A DNA stretch of 64,000 nt from Riptortus pedestris (Eukaryota; Arthropoda; Insecta; Hemiptera; Alydidae): positions 15,930,001-15,994,000 of the forward strand of contig CM032233.1 in the NCBI GenBank assembly GCA_019009955.1, in the 5' to 3' direction. The notes under the pieces are model-generated. The model saw nothing but the letters and a program-made list of their open reading frames with translations. It made no database searches and had not been told where the DNA came from. Positions 12,482-23,604 of this stretch are shown here, piece after piece; within the stretch, counting starts at the first letter, position 1; each line of letters opens with the position of its first letter. A program made the position numbers and the translations under genes.

Positions 12482-12919
12482 TATATATTTGTCTTTTAAC
12501 GCTCTAGCGGTCGCAATTTTTGTTTGATCGTAACCAAACTCGATATTTAGTCATTTTATGTAAAATGAAAGATCAAGTTCGTTAACGGCCAGTGGGAGGG
12601 GGGGGGGTTACAGGGGAGGATTTTCGAAAATTCGAAATATCTCCGTTACTATACGTCGGATCGGAAAATTGTACAGAATCAATCTTATTGCAAATCAAAT
12701 TTACTATAAATATTGTTATATACATTTATTCTCTATCTTGAATATTAACCGAGATATTTGCATTTTATTAAATCTGGCGGCTAACGGACGAGAGTGACTT
12801 TTCCGCCAAAAGCTAGTTCGGCCGTTTCCTTGACTGCTCGGCTCTGGTGAATTTTCTCTATTGTAAAACTTCACGTGGGAAATCTGCTTAGTTTACGCAG
12901 CCCCTGCGTGACGGACTTT
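12275..12919 (-). repeat. rep-A, complete short form
   Basis: Both ends are present. The central microsatellite is (TA)n with an embedded (GA)n run (about 12449-12480), so the tract has changed its repeat motif within the element. Confidence 0.9.
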
Positions 12920-13880
12920 CTTAACATCATGAACCATATAATTAATAATCATGGATAGTATTCTATATTCCCAACTATATATGAATATTAACTCCTTTCC
13001 CAAAAGCATAACGTTGGCAGATATTTAATGTACTAAATATCCACTATTAAAAATACTCTTGTTTGGAAAGTATATTTTTTATCCATAGTATGTACAGTGA
13101 AGTGTAACATTAACGGAGCATTCTTAATAAACTACCAGAAATAGCTCGGTACACCTGACCAGCGTTGGTCCTTTTAAATAATTTATTTATAAGACCTAAA
13201 CAAATTCACATTTCTAAGAATATATATATTATTTGGAATGGAGCTCATTTTCGCCAGGCTCGATGGACATTTGAAGAAGTTTTTCGAAAATCGTACATGT
13301 CTATAACTTCAGTAGCTGATTTCTCTTAAGGGGAATCTGGTTATTCAGCATGACTCAAGTAACAACTTAGAAGATTAGCATTGGTTTCTAAAAAGAATAA
13401 AGAAACTGTAAATCGCCGGAGTAATGGACATCAGTGGAAGAGTGAATCAGTGAAACAATGATTTCAACATCCCGGAAAAACAGCAATTAGTACACACAAA
13501 TAGAATGTCCTCCAAAGGCAGAAAGAAGGAAAAAAAATTTCTCGTTCTATTGTAAGAATTGAAATTACACACTTAAAGCTAGTAAGTGCATGGATGCATC
13601 TAGCTAATAAATAGCTATCTATGAATGGGTTGGCTGAAGGGATTCCCAGAAGAAAGTGATCCTTATCGCCATAGAAATCAAGTTGAGGAAACACTAAACC
13701 TTTATCTTATCCACTATCACTTTTATTGGAGCAAAGAAAACGTCTGTAGCTGAGTTATATTAATTTTTTGGTTCAAACAAATTATTCACTCAGACTCTTT
13801 AGGTTATAAGCAGCCCAAAGGTTTCATGAGTACTGCGATATACCCATACTCAAGGTTGATAATCTAACAGGAAATGTGTT
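12920..13880. other. AT-rich spacer with a rep-A 3' end
   Basis: A forward rep-A 3' end without its 5' part lies at about 13205-13335 (TGGACATTTGAAGAAG, mutated palindrome CTCTTAAGGGGAATC). The rest shows no gene. The ORF at 13464-13694 (minus) is unrecognised. Confidence 0.4.
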
Positions 13881-14010
13881 AATTGGATCAGGTTTGCAGA
13901 TGACATCGCACTGGTATCAAGGTCCGTAGCAGAAATAAATAAAATACTGCAACCTTTGAAAAACGACATAGATTAGTGTAAGCTCAAGAGTGATTCACAT
14001 AAGACTTTTA
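13881..14010 (+). pseudogene. Non-LTR retrotransposon reverse transcriptase scrap
   Basis: Translated from 13881 the sequence reads N-W-I-R-F-A-D-D-I-A-L-V, then a stretch with an A-E-I-N-K-I-L-Q helix. A stop at about 13974 is followed in frame by C-K-L-K-S. The F-A-D-D box carries the two catalytic aspartates of the reverse transcriptase palm in LINE-type elements, and the following helix and lysine-rich segment fit the same domain. Only about 40 codons remain and the frame is broken, so this is a dead fragment. No neighbouring endonuclease or remaining palm motifs are visible. The family (RTE, Jockey, CR1 and so on) cannot be decided from so short a piece. Confidence 0.65.
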
Positions 14011-14029
14011 ATAAGTTAAGTAAGGGCGT

Positions 14030-14767
14030 GCGTTAACTAACAACAATTGTAGAACATCAATAGTTTAATAAGATTGGTTCTGTAACATTTTTCGATCCGA
14101 CTCATAATACCGTAAGGATCAATAAAAAGGCCTTGTCCTCTACTGATTTTTAATATTATGCAGAGTGCACTTTCGGAGTCAGCGCTCCATCTTCAGTGCC
14201 TGCTGCTTAAAGCTGTGTAGCCTGGACAACAACCGCCGGCCGACTTCCAGACCACGGAGCTTTAATCAGCAGGCACTGACGATGGAGTGCTGACTCCGAA
14301 AGTGCACTCTGCATAATATTAAAACAGTAGAGGACAACACATTTTTATTAATCCTTATCAATTGGTTCCTCTACCATCCAGCATACTCTAGAGATATCAT
14401 AATACCGTAGTTATTTTGAATGTTCGAATTCCTCTCACTCTACCCCTCCCCCATTCCAGGGCCGATTTCAGCCATTAACCAATACGATCTAAAGTGTTGA
14501 ATAAAAGACTAAATATCGAGTATCGTAAAGGTCAAATATACATTTTCCAGGCAAGAATTAAAGTCTTAGTTCATGACTTTGCATGTATCTCTTGTAGCAA
14601 AGATGTGTTGGAAACACGATTTGGTACTTAAGCTTAGAATAATGTGGTTCGTGATATAACAGTTTATTTTAAACTCTACTCACAGGTGTACAGAGTGTAC
14701 AGAAGACCGAAAACGAAAAAAAAAATATCTCGGCTAATTAATGAAAGTATTGAAATAGTTATTTATT
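14030..14767 (+). repeat. rep-A extended modules, interrupted by an insertion
   Basis: The order of blocks (ACAACAATTGTAGAACATCA, GATCCGACTCATAATA, C-rich tract, CCGATTTCAG, TTTGGTACTTAAGC) is that of the extended module. It is cut after CATAATACCGTA at 14114 and resumes at about 14397 with the same words, which identifies 14115-14396 as an insertion. Confidence 0.7.
14115..14396. mobile_element. Fold-back Penelope-like tail with 13-bp target duplication
   Basis: Two inverted arms of about 100 bases (14113-14214 and 14258-14357) enclose a 43-base GC-rich loop. The insertion is bounded by TCATAATACCGTA at 14102-14114 and 14397-14409. Each arm carries, reading toward its outer end, CTGANGA, a 4-bp stem, GAA and AGTGCACTC. 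This is the hammerhead-like motif also present in the Penelope-like element at 52.7-53.9 kb. No coding sequence is present. I infer an inverted pair of Penelope-type terminal regions. Confidence 0.7.
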
Positions 14768-14886
14768 ATACAAGTGACGAAAGTAGATCATTTTACAACT
14801 CGAGTGAAACGTTTACCCACACGAGCGAAGCGAGTGTGGTAATTTCACGAGAGTTGTAAATTCTACTTTCGTCACGAGTGTAATAT
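14768..14886. mobile_element. Hairpin MITE-like palindrome
   Basis: Arms about 14768-14822 and 14831-14886 are near-perfect inverted copies (GTGACGAAAGTAGA; TTTACAACTCGAGTGAAA), with CGAGCGAAGCGAG at the centre. It sits inside a rep-A extended module. No transposase or clear target duplication is seen. Confidence 0.6.
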
Positions 14887-15344
14887 TAAATTTTTTCTGT
14901 AATCGTGTAACACATGATCAGATCTAACCAGGATATGAACAAAATTAGGATGTTGTGAAGATTATGGTATGTTGTTGATAGGTTATAAGCATGGTTGTAA
15001 AAGGTTATAAGCATAGTTATAAAACAACTAGTGATGATTGTGAAGTAGTGCAGTTATAAACAAGTGCAGGTTATAAACAAGGAAGGTAATTATTATTATA
15101 TTTAAATTTTAAAATATATTGATTATTTCCACCAATAATTCATTCACATTTCAATATATTTTGTTAAAATAAATTCTTACAATGTTAAGAAACATTTAAA
15201 AGCATTTAATTTCCAACTTCAAATTATTTTTTAATTTATACTTATTACTAATTAAGAAGGCAATTCACTTTCTTCACTCTATTGCAAATGTTTCACTTTC
15301 TTCACTCATTTCAGTTTAGTAATGTTACCATTATTCAACGATTA
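14887..15344. other. AT-rich spacer with short tandem phrases
   Basis: GGTTATAAGCATGGTTGTAA and related phrases recur three to four times at about 14977-15085. TTTCACTTTCTTCACTC recurs at about 15264-15310. No gene is seen. The stretch may belong to the same insertion as the preceding hairpin. Confidence 0.4.
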
Positions 15345-15917
15345 CAGAAAAAAATGTAAAGAACAGCATTTATTGGCAACACGATTAGTTCTATATTATT
15401 TTTCGATTGCACTCATAATAACGGAGATGTTTTGATTTTTCGATTTTCCCTGCCTCTGAACCTCCATCCCCCGAGCTGTTAACGAACTCGATCTTTAGTT
15501 TTACAAGAAACGCTTAAATATCGAGTTTGGTAATGATCAAACAATAATTTCGAACGATAGTGTGATAACAGGGAAGTGTGTAAGAATTTCGAAAATTCTT
15601 AATATCTCCGTTATTATGCGTCGGATCGAAATATTCTATAGAACCAATCGTATTGCAAATGCAATGTTCTATAAATGTTGTTTTGTACGTTTTTTCACTT
15701 TGTTGATTATTAGAGGAGATATTTGCATTTTTCAGTTTTTGGCCTTCAGTAAACCCCTACTCCTACTCATGCTGTATTAACAATAAGCTGTTATATTATG
15801 AATCACTTTATTTGAAGGCTAAATACCGAATATTGTTCTCATTTAACATTCATTTTTTTAAATAAATGCAAATACTGGGAAATCTGTATAGTTAACGCAG
15901 CCCCTGAGTGACGGACT
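15345..15917. repeat. rep-A modules, forward then reverse
   Basis: About 15345-15580 continues the forward extended module interrupted at 14767. About 15585-15917 is a minus-strand copy ending in a reversed head (CAGCCCCTGAGTGACGGACT). The two meet without a terminal palindrome. Confidence 0.65.
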
Positions 15918-16598
15918 TTTTAATTATTGTATGCATCAGTAATCATCTGGTGTTTAGCTGGAAGTTCGTGTCCTCTTTACTAAGGATTCTCATAGCGAGA
16001 GAAACAGAGAGTGAATGTGGAATGACATCACCATCGTAATATTGCTCCAGGTGAGAAAACCGCTTAACTTGCTCAACACCTCCATGACAGGAGTTTTAGT
16101 TCGTAACAAACACTGGTCCATTAATCAATCGTTTAACTATTATTATAATGATCAGTTTCCCCTTCTACGAAATGAATAATGATACAGATATGTTGCTAGG
16201 GTGTAGTTTTACTTTTGTTGGATGGGGCTTTGTTAGGACGTGCCAGATTCCGGCGGGACCTGCCTACGTGATCAGATTTGAAGATAATATTGACATCGAA
16301 AATATGACAGTTCAAACGTTTAGAGAAAGTTGTCGGAACCCCATAGGGCACTTTCTTTCAAGATAATTAATTTAAAATTAATCGTGGATATAATAGTAGA
16401 TATTGGTAAAACAGAGCATTCAGATGTCCCGAAGAGTTTTATTAATGCGATCGTTACATAGCTCGTATACAATGAATTTATTAATTTGGAACGGTTCACG
16501 CTTTTTTTAAAGCTAATTTTTAAGTAAAATATCAGATAAACTAGAAGTGGGGGATACTGTAGGATAACGGAGGCCCTTAATGATCAAGATAATGAAAA
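15918..16598. other. Spacer with an unassigned small ORF
   Basis: 16148-16366 (plus) is open for 72 codons. The translation has no motif I recognise and no supporting gene signals, so I leave it uncalled. No repeat border is seen. Confidence 0.4.
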
Positions 16599-17089
16599 GT
16601 CCGTCACTCAGGGGCTGCGTTAACAAAGCAGATTTCCCACGCGCGTCACGTTTTTGCATTTAACTCAAAAATTAAAAGTTCAATGAGAACAATAATTGGT
16701 ATTAAAGCTTCAAATAAAGTGCTTCATAACATAATGGAATATTGTTAATATCAGATGAGTAGGAGGGGTTTACTCAATCCCGAAAACTGAAAAATACTCA
16801 GTTAATAACCAAGATAGTGAAAAATGTACATAACAATATTTGTGGAACATTCAATTTGCAATAGGAATAGTTCTATTTAATTTTCCGATCCGACGCATAA
16901 TAAGGGAGATATTAAGAATTTTCGAAATCTCCCCCTCTAAACCCCCCTCCCCCTGGTCCGATTTCAGTCATTAACGAACTTGATCTTTCTTTATACATAA
17001 AAGGACCAAATATTGAGTTTCGTAACGATTAAACAATAATTGCGACCGCTAGAGCAGTAACAGACAAAAAAAAATATATATATATACAG
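16599..17089 (+). repeat. rep-A, 5' part of a split copy
   Basis: Head GTCCGTCACTCAGGGGCTGC, AGCAGATTTCCC, the AATAATTGGTATTAAAGC block, the C-rich tract and the conserved block are present. It stops in a short (TA)n at TATACAG. The copy resumes at about 17800, after the fold-back insertion. Confidence 0.8.
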
Positions 17090-17797
17090 TAGATTTATAC
17101 ACTGACCATTTATTATTTAAGAATGATTTTTGAATCATAAGGCCAGAAAATAAAAATTCATTCATAGAGGCATTTATTTCATCCCCGACGCGTTTCGAGT
17201 GTCACCACTCCTTCTCAAGGGGTTATTTCTACACAAATTTAAAAAAAAAGTTTGTTCATTATATTGTTTTATATCTTAGCACTATTTAACTAAGTAAAAG
17301 TTATTGTTCCATTCTAATATAGGACTTCAATGTCAAAAAAAAGTTAATTTAATATCAGTTAAACTAATCTTAAATGAAAAGAATGGAATTGTAGGTTGCA
17401 GATATACCTAAGTAATCATGGTTTGAACTGAAATAGGTTAGTTTACTATAGTTGCCTCACTTAATTGATTTCAACGACGTGGGAAAAAGGTTTTAATCAA
17501 TTGAAGCTTTAAAGACGGATGCATTATATAATATATTTCATACATTATATTATTAGGATTGTTTTTTTATTTTTATAGATGGCTGTGAGTTGAACAAACA
17601 GTTTTGATTAGTTAAATAGTGCTAAGGTATAAAACAATATAATTAACAAACGTTTTTTTTTTCTAAATTTGCATAGAAATAACCCTTGTGGTCCACTCCA
17701 AACGCCTCGAGGATGAATTAGAGTATATGAAGGTATTTTTATTTTCTGACCTTATGGCTCTGAGTACATTCTTACACACGCACTCACACTTACATAC

Positions 17798-17799
<2 letters not shown>
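17090..17799. mobile_element. Fold-back Penelope-like insertion in a rep-A (TA)n
   Basis: Inverted arms at about 17119-17311 and 17590-17789 share long stretches (AGGCCAGAAAATAAAAAT; ATATTGTTTTATATCTTAGC). The left arm, read on the minus strand (17222 to 17183), folds as CCCC, a core variant of CTGANGA, a 5-bp stem, GAA, ACGCGT, C, GGGG. ATACAG flanks both sides (17084-17089 and 17794-17799), a possible short target duplication. The right-arm motif is decayed. Confidence 0.6.
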
Positions 17800-17857
<58 letters not shown>

Positions 17858-17925
17858 GTATGATTTTGAATGGACCTCTTTTTCGCCATGAGTACAGCCT
17901 CAATATCTGTTTCTCCATATGAAAA
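17800..17925 (+). repeat. rep-A, 3' part of the split copy
   Basis: (TA)n followed by TTGAATGGACCTCTTTTTCG and AGTACAGCCTCAATATCTG. The terminal palindrome is lost. Confidence 0.7.
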
Positions 17926-17926
17926 A

Positions 17927-18379
17927 GTCCGTCACGCAGGGGCAGCGTAAACTAAGCAGATTTTCCACGTGAAGTTTTACAATAGAGAAATTTCACAGGA
18001 GCCGAGCAGTCAAGGAAACGGCCGAACTAGCTTTTGGCGGGAAAGTCACTCTCGTCCGTTAGCCACCCAGATTTAATATAAATGCAAATATCTCGGTTAA
18101 TATTCAAGATAGAGAATAAATGTATATAAAAATATTTATAGTAAAGTTAATTAGTAATAAGATTGATTCTGTACAATTTTTCGATCCGACGTATAGTAAC
18201 GGATATATTTCAAATTTTCGAAAATCCTCCCCTCTAAACCCCCCCCCCCCTCCCACTGGTCCAATTTCAGCCGTTAACGAACTTGATCTTTCTTTTTACA
18301 TAAAACGACTAAATATCGAGTTTGGTAACGATCAAACAAAAATTGCGACCGCTAGAGCGGTAACAGACAAATATATAGT

Positions 18380-18456
<77 letters not shown>

Positions 18457-18578
18457 TTTTGAACGGCCCTCATTTTCGTCTACTAGGAAAGATCGATGTA
18501 CATTTGAAGAAAATTTCGAAAATTCCGTCATGAGTACAACCTCAATAGCTGACTTCCCTTAAGGGAAATCTGCTAAAA
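17927..18578 (+). repeat. rep-A, complete short form
   Basis: Both ends are intact (GTCCGTCACG head, CCCTTAAGGGAAATCTGCTAAAA-type tail). A (CT)n run precedes the (TA)n at about 18380. A 137-codon ORF across the copy arises because the (TA)n never introduces a stop in any frame. Confidence 0.92.
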
Positions 18579-18777
18579 GATAGGCCAGTTCAAATGAAGA
18601 GTCGTTCATACTAATTGAAGAGAGACCGATAACAATCCCTTACCTACCTGCTTGAACATTCCACGGGAGGCCTAATTGTCTGTAAGCACATGTGTATCTA
18701 ATTAAGGGGTCATTAGCGTGAGCACAACATTATAGCCTACAGCTTGCCCGAGCAACATCCAAGTCCGACTCCTTGAA

Positions 18778-18899
18778 TTTTAGCAGATTTCCCTTAAGGG
18801 AAATCAGCTATTGAGGTCGTACTCATGACGCGATTTTCGAAAAATTTCTTCAAATGTCCATCGATCCTACCCAGGAGATGACGAAACTGAGGTCCGTTC

Positions 18900-18969
<70 letters not shown>

Positions 18970-19760
18970 CTGTTAACGCTCTAGCGGTCGCAATTTTTGT
19001 TTGATCGTTACTAAACTCGATATTTAACTGTTTTATGTAAAAAGACAGATCAAGTTCGTTAATGGCTGAAATCGGACCAGAGGGAGGGGGGGTTTAGAGG
19101 GGGGGATTTTCGAAAATTCGAAATATCTCCGTTATTATGCATCGGATCGAAAAATTGTACATAACCAATCTTATTGGAAATTAAATTTACTATAAATATT
19201 GTTATATGCGTTTATTCTCTATCTTGAATATTAACCGAGATATTTGCATTTTTCAGTTTTCAGCAAACCGCCACTTTTACTCATGTTACGTAAACAATAC
19301 TCTGCTACATAATAAATCACATTATTGGATGTTTAAATACCAAAAATTGTATTCAAGAGACCTTTATTATACGAGGTACATGCAAATATGCCCTTGTGAC
19401 CCCCCCCCCCATCTTAAAGTTTTGGACTACTAAAATTTTATTAATTGAGATAACAATTATTCTGACTCATTATTAATTACAGTACTAGATATAGTAAATA
19501 GTTCTCAATAAAATTAATATGTTATATTCTGATATATTTCATTTATTGTTTCTCTTTCCGGCGTGAGGCGGGCCGACCCGTTTGTTTACATTTCTAACCT
19601 AACGCTTCCTGTCGGCAGGTTATTGAAATTGGATAAAACATTTCTTATTTCCGTTTGAATTTATTCACGGTGTTGTTATGTTACCAGTATGTATATTTAT
19701 CTATTACTAAACTTCACGAGGGAAATCTGCTTAGTTTACGCAGCCCCTGCGTGACGGACT
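18778..19760 (-). repeat. rep-A, complete long form
   Basis: 983 bp with perfect termini on both sides (TTTTAGCAGATTTCCCTTAA start; CAGCCCCTGCGTGACGGACT end). It is a good reference copy for the long form. Its extra 5' region contains the blocks ATTAATATGTTATATTCTGA and AATTTATTCACGGTGTTGTT. Confidence 0.92.
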
Positions 19761-19945
19761 TTTTTTTCTGTGGTGATCTCTGATGCTTGGGCCCTCGCGT
19801 GGTCGCAAAACAATTTCCATCCTATTAACCAGTGTAGGGTACCCCTTGGGTTATACCGAACTTGTTCAATTTATATATAAAACGTTTAAATATCTAGTTC
19901 AGAAACGATTGAACAAACAATTACTGGACAAAAGCGTTAAAAAAA

Positions 19946-20400
19946 AGGCGCTGCGTAAACTAAGCAGATTTCCCTCCTGAAGTTTAACAAGATATAAATC
20001 TACATAACGGTAACACAATATCACCATCAATGTCAAGTGACAAAATACAAACGATAAGAAGAAACCTCTCGACGGAAAGCGTCTGAAACGTAAACAAACA
20101 AGTGTGCCAACTTCTCACCGGAAAGAAAAACAATTACTGAAATATATCAGAATATAACATATTAGTTTTATTGAAAACTATTTACTATATCTAGTACTGT
20201 AATTTGTAATGGATCAGAATAATTTTTATCACAATCAATCAAATTTTAGTAGTCCAAGAACTTGAGGGGGAGGGGTTCACTACAAATATTTACAAGTATC
20301 TCGTATAATAAAAGTCTCTTGAAAACAAAATATGGTGTTTAAGCTTCGAATTCTGTGGTTTATTACATAACAGAGAGTTGTTTAATGGCTGAAAACTGAA
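19946..20400 (+). repeat. rep-A, long-form 5' part
   Basis: It starts GGCGCTGCGTAAACTAAGCA, continues with long-form blocks and stops in GGCTGAAAACTGAAAAA, where another rep-A copy begins. Confidence 0.75.
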
Positions 20401-20404
20401 AAAA

Positions 20405-20816
20405 GTCCGTCACGCAGGGGCTGCGTAAACTAAGCAGATTTCCCACGTTTTACATTAGAGAAATTTCACGAGAGCCGAACATTTAAGCAAACGGCCGAAC
20501 TAGCTTTTGGCGGGAAAGTCACTCTCATCCGTTATCGGCCCACCATTAATTAAAATGCAAATATCTCGATAGAGAATAAATATATATAACAATATTTATA
20601 GTAAATTTAATTTGCAATAAGATTGATTTTGTACAATTTTTTGATCCTACGTATAGTAACGGAAATATTTCGAATTTTTGAAAATCCTCCCCTCTAAACC
20701 CCCCTTCCCACTGGTCCGATTTCAGCCGTTAACGAACTTGAGCTTTCTTTTTACATAAAATGACTAAATATCGAGTTTGGTAACGCTCAAACAAAAATTG
20801 CGACCGCTAGAGCGGT

Positions 20817-20870
<54 letters not shown>
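20405..20870 (+). repeat. rep-A, short form up to its (TA)n
   Basis: Complete 5' part with the GTCCGTCACG head and a (TA)n at about 20820-20870. The 3' part is absent. Past the MITE the sequence continues as a minus-strand rep-A, so two 5' halves face each other across the TA tract. Confidence 0.8.
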
Positions 20871-20872
<2 letters not shown>

Positions 20873-20873
<1 letters not shown>

Positions 20874-21072
20874 TGCTCAAAAATGAATAGGGATATTGGT
20901 TATTTTTTCTTATCCTATTAATTTTAATTAAATCGACCTAATTAAATTACTTTTTTATGGGGGAAAAAGACAATAATTTCTAATAAATATTAGTGATATA
21001 AATAATTAAAAAAAAATGCTAGGCCCCATAAATACCACAAAACAGCCAATAGCCCTATTCATTTATGAGCAG
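20873..21072. mobile_element. Tc1/mariner-type MITE, 200 bp
   Basis: Terminal inverted repeats CTGCTCAAAAATGAATAGGG and (reversed) CTGCTCATAAATGAATAGGG bound a 200-bp AT-rich core. It is flanked by TA-rich DNA, as expected for a TA-target element. It has no coding capacity and sits in the (TA)n of a rep-A copy. Confidence 0.8.
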
Positions 21073-22055
21073 TATATATATTTGCCTGTTACCGCTCTAG
21101 CGGTCGCAATTACTGTTTATCTGTTATCTCCGTTACTATACGTCGGATGGCAAAATGTGTATAGAATCAATCTTATTGAAAATTAAATGCACTATAAATA
21201 TTGCTATATACATTTATTCCCTATATTGAATATTAACCGCGTTATTTGCATTTTTCAGATTTAAGCCTTCAGCAAACACCCCACTTCTACTCATGTTACA
21301 GAAACAATATTCGGTTATGTAATAAACCACATCATTCGAAGCTTAAATACCACATATTGTTTTCAAGAGACATTTATTATACGAAAATCATGCAAATATG
21401 TTTTATATATGTATAGAACCAATCTTATTGCAAATTAAATTGTCTATAAATATTGTTTTCAATAAATTTTATATGTTATATTCAGGTATATTTCATTAAT
21501 TTCTCCTATCCGGTCGAGATTCTATCTATTCAGCGCTACGATGTTGGCTGCCCTGTTTGATTACAATTCCGACGCTTTCCGTTGTAGATATTTTAGTTTT
21601 AAGCCTTCCGTAAACCCCACTCCTAGTGATAAAAATAAAAAATAAACTGATATATCATGAACCACTTTATTCGAAGTTTAAATATCAAATATTGTTTTTA
21701 TTGAACTTTTACTGTGTGGTGAAATTCATATTTTACACTCTTAATTCTAAAATTTTTGTTCGATCTATTCCATAGTCAATATTTAACCGTTTCACGCAAC
21801 AGTTAAGTTCATAATCATTAGTAGCTGAAATCGGACATGGAATGGGGGGTTTTAAGGAGGTAATGAAAATTTAAAATATCTCCCTTATTGGGGATTGAAT
21901 CAAAAAATGCTACAGCACGTGTCTTGTTAAACTATCAATGCTCTACAATTCTTGTCCTGTACATTTTTTTCGTAGCATATATATTAAACTACTTATTCAT
22001 CCTTTGTTGTTATTTTCGGCCTACTCATCGGATTTTTATTTAGAAATTGAAAATA
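21073..22055 (-). repeat. rep-A modules, 5' portion of long/extended copies
   Basis: Starts TTTGCCTGTTACCGCTCTAG (conserved block, reversed), then AATATTAACCG and the ATTGTTTTCAAGAGACATTT block. A second module series with a G-rich tract follows at about 21840. It ends where a TTAA-flanked element is inserted. Confidence 0.7.
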
Positions 22056-22059
22056 TTAA

Positions 22060-23031
22060 CCCTAGTATTACCGACCTCTCCCAGGTCGCATGGATTACCA
22101 AGGGGGGGGGGGGCTCCTCGAGCCCACAACCTTAAAAACCTTTTATTTTGGTTCTATAATTTTTTTAAAATTTTTATTTCTATTGGATTATGTTTAATGA
22201 ACGTTTCTTATGACACCTGTGAAAAAAAATTAAATACAAAAATAAAAATAAATTAAAAAAAAAAGTTCGGATGGGGAAAAAAGGATGACTTTAAATTAAA
22301 TGTAATTTTATTCTACTGGAGGAACATATCTAAACATTGTTAGAATAAAAAGTTATCTATATCTAAGTTATTATAACATTATAATAGAATAATAATTTAA
22401 GAAAATATAATTATCAGATTCGTAATGCAATTATCGGTGCTTTTGCACAATAATTTTTTTCCCGAGTGTTTATCCAGGATGCAGCATGGACTAACTGTTT
22501 CCCTAGTTGGGAACAACCTAGAAAATCTTCTCTTTTCTAAAAAAGTACCTATCAGGAGCAATAATTATAACCATCTCAGTAATATATTTTTATATGAAAA
22601 AAAATTATATGGGGAGAATATATATATATTTTTTTTTGAGAAAAAAAAAACTTGAGAAGGTTTGTGTATGTTAAAATTACATCAAAGTAATTATTATTTG
22701 AGCAATATAATTAATAACACTTGAATTACTAGTTAAAAGTAGTATTAAATATCAGTGGGCTCGAGGAGCCCCCCCCCCCTTGGTACTTAAGTGTATAACT
22801 ACCCCTTGCATTACCAAGGGGGGGGGGCTCCTCGAGCCCATACGTCAAAAAAAATTTTTTTTCTCAACATAGAAATTTTTTTATTTAATTTTATTGTTAT
22901 GCCCTCACTCTAGGATGTTTTTCTGAGGAATACATAAAATATCAAAAATATCCCATTAAAATTGGGTGATAGGGAACAAAAACAAAAAGGTTGTGGGCTC
23001 AAGGAGCCCCCCCCCCTTGGTAGTTCTAGGG
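22060..23031. mobile_element. piggyBac-like non-autonomous element with nested palindromic ends
   Basis: TTAA lies at both borders (22056-22059 and 23032-23035). The ends are CCCTAGTATTACC and, reversed, CCCTAGAACTACC, which is the CCC-start and TTAA target arrangement of piggyBac elements. Inside are two blocks (22096-22785 and 22812-23022). Each is bounded by inverted TACCAAGG, a G-run and the hairpin GGGCTCCTCGAGCCC (CTCAAGGAGCCC in one arm), and they are separated by 26 bases. No transposase is visible. Confidence 0.65.
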
Positions 23032-23035
23032 TTAA

Positions 23036-23604
23036 GGATTGTTTGCTAAAAGACTGACTAAGACTGTTGGATCGTCAACGAAAGGGAGCTTGCACACAGC
23101 TAGATAACTTAGCATCAGGAAGAAGAACAAAGAGTTCCTCGAAATAATGCACAGACGGCATGGAGAATTACTCAGGATGCATGATGTTTCTTTATGAGTA
23201 CTGGATACAAATAAAGCGAGTACGGTTTTTACTGAAGTGACAACTATTTGCAAATGTGTGTACTCAATCCTTCACTCGCCAGAAAATGTCAACATTATTA
23301 TATTTCAAAACCTCGGTGACATAGTATTTTGCATGTTATTAAAAACACACACACACACTCACACACACACACAAGTAGCAGAAGCAGTCAATGCAAAGTG
23401 GAGCAATCAATCGACGAGACACGAATGGAGATAAGGTCTAAATTAAGAACGAACTGTTGATAAAACCTATTAGTCTCAACTATAATCAAATATTAGTCTC
23501 CAAACCACTTGACGGCTCCATCCACTAATGCTCGTCACAGGTTCCTTTTCACAGGTTAGCCCCTCGTGATCGTAGGAACAGTAGAACTCTAAGTCACACA
23601 GGTC
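23036..23604. other. Spacer with (CA)n microsatellite
   Basis: (CA)n with a TCA interruption lies at about 23343-23374. The ORFs at 23032-23253 and 23237-23434 are unrecognised. No repeat border is seen. Confidence 0.4.

Noticed and set aside
16148..16366. 72-codon ORF as a possible host gene
   Set aside because: No recognised motif, no flanking exon signals and no repeat of it. The length is within chance for this composition.
17642..17700. Hammerhead-like motif in the right arm of the 17-kb fold-back
   Set aside because: Several core and stem positions are lost (TTGTGGT in place of the core, broken palindrome), so it is only a decayed mirror of the left arm.
18120..18533. A recurrent ORF across rep-A copies (words such as S-F-Y-I-K-R-L-N-I-E-F-G-N-D-Q and H-F-R-H-L-L-G-R-I-D-G-H-L-K-K around a Y-I-Y-I-Y-I tract), at first sight a conserved protein
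   Set aside because: (TA)n reads as alternating Tyr/Ile in all six frames and never gives a stop, so it bridges open segments by chance. Other copies carry stops or frameshifts, the opposite strand is open in some copies, and starts and lengths differ. DNA-level repeat conservation explains the similarity.
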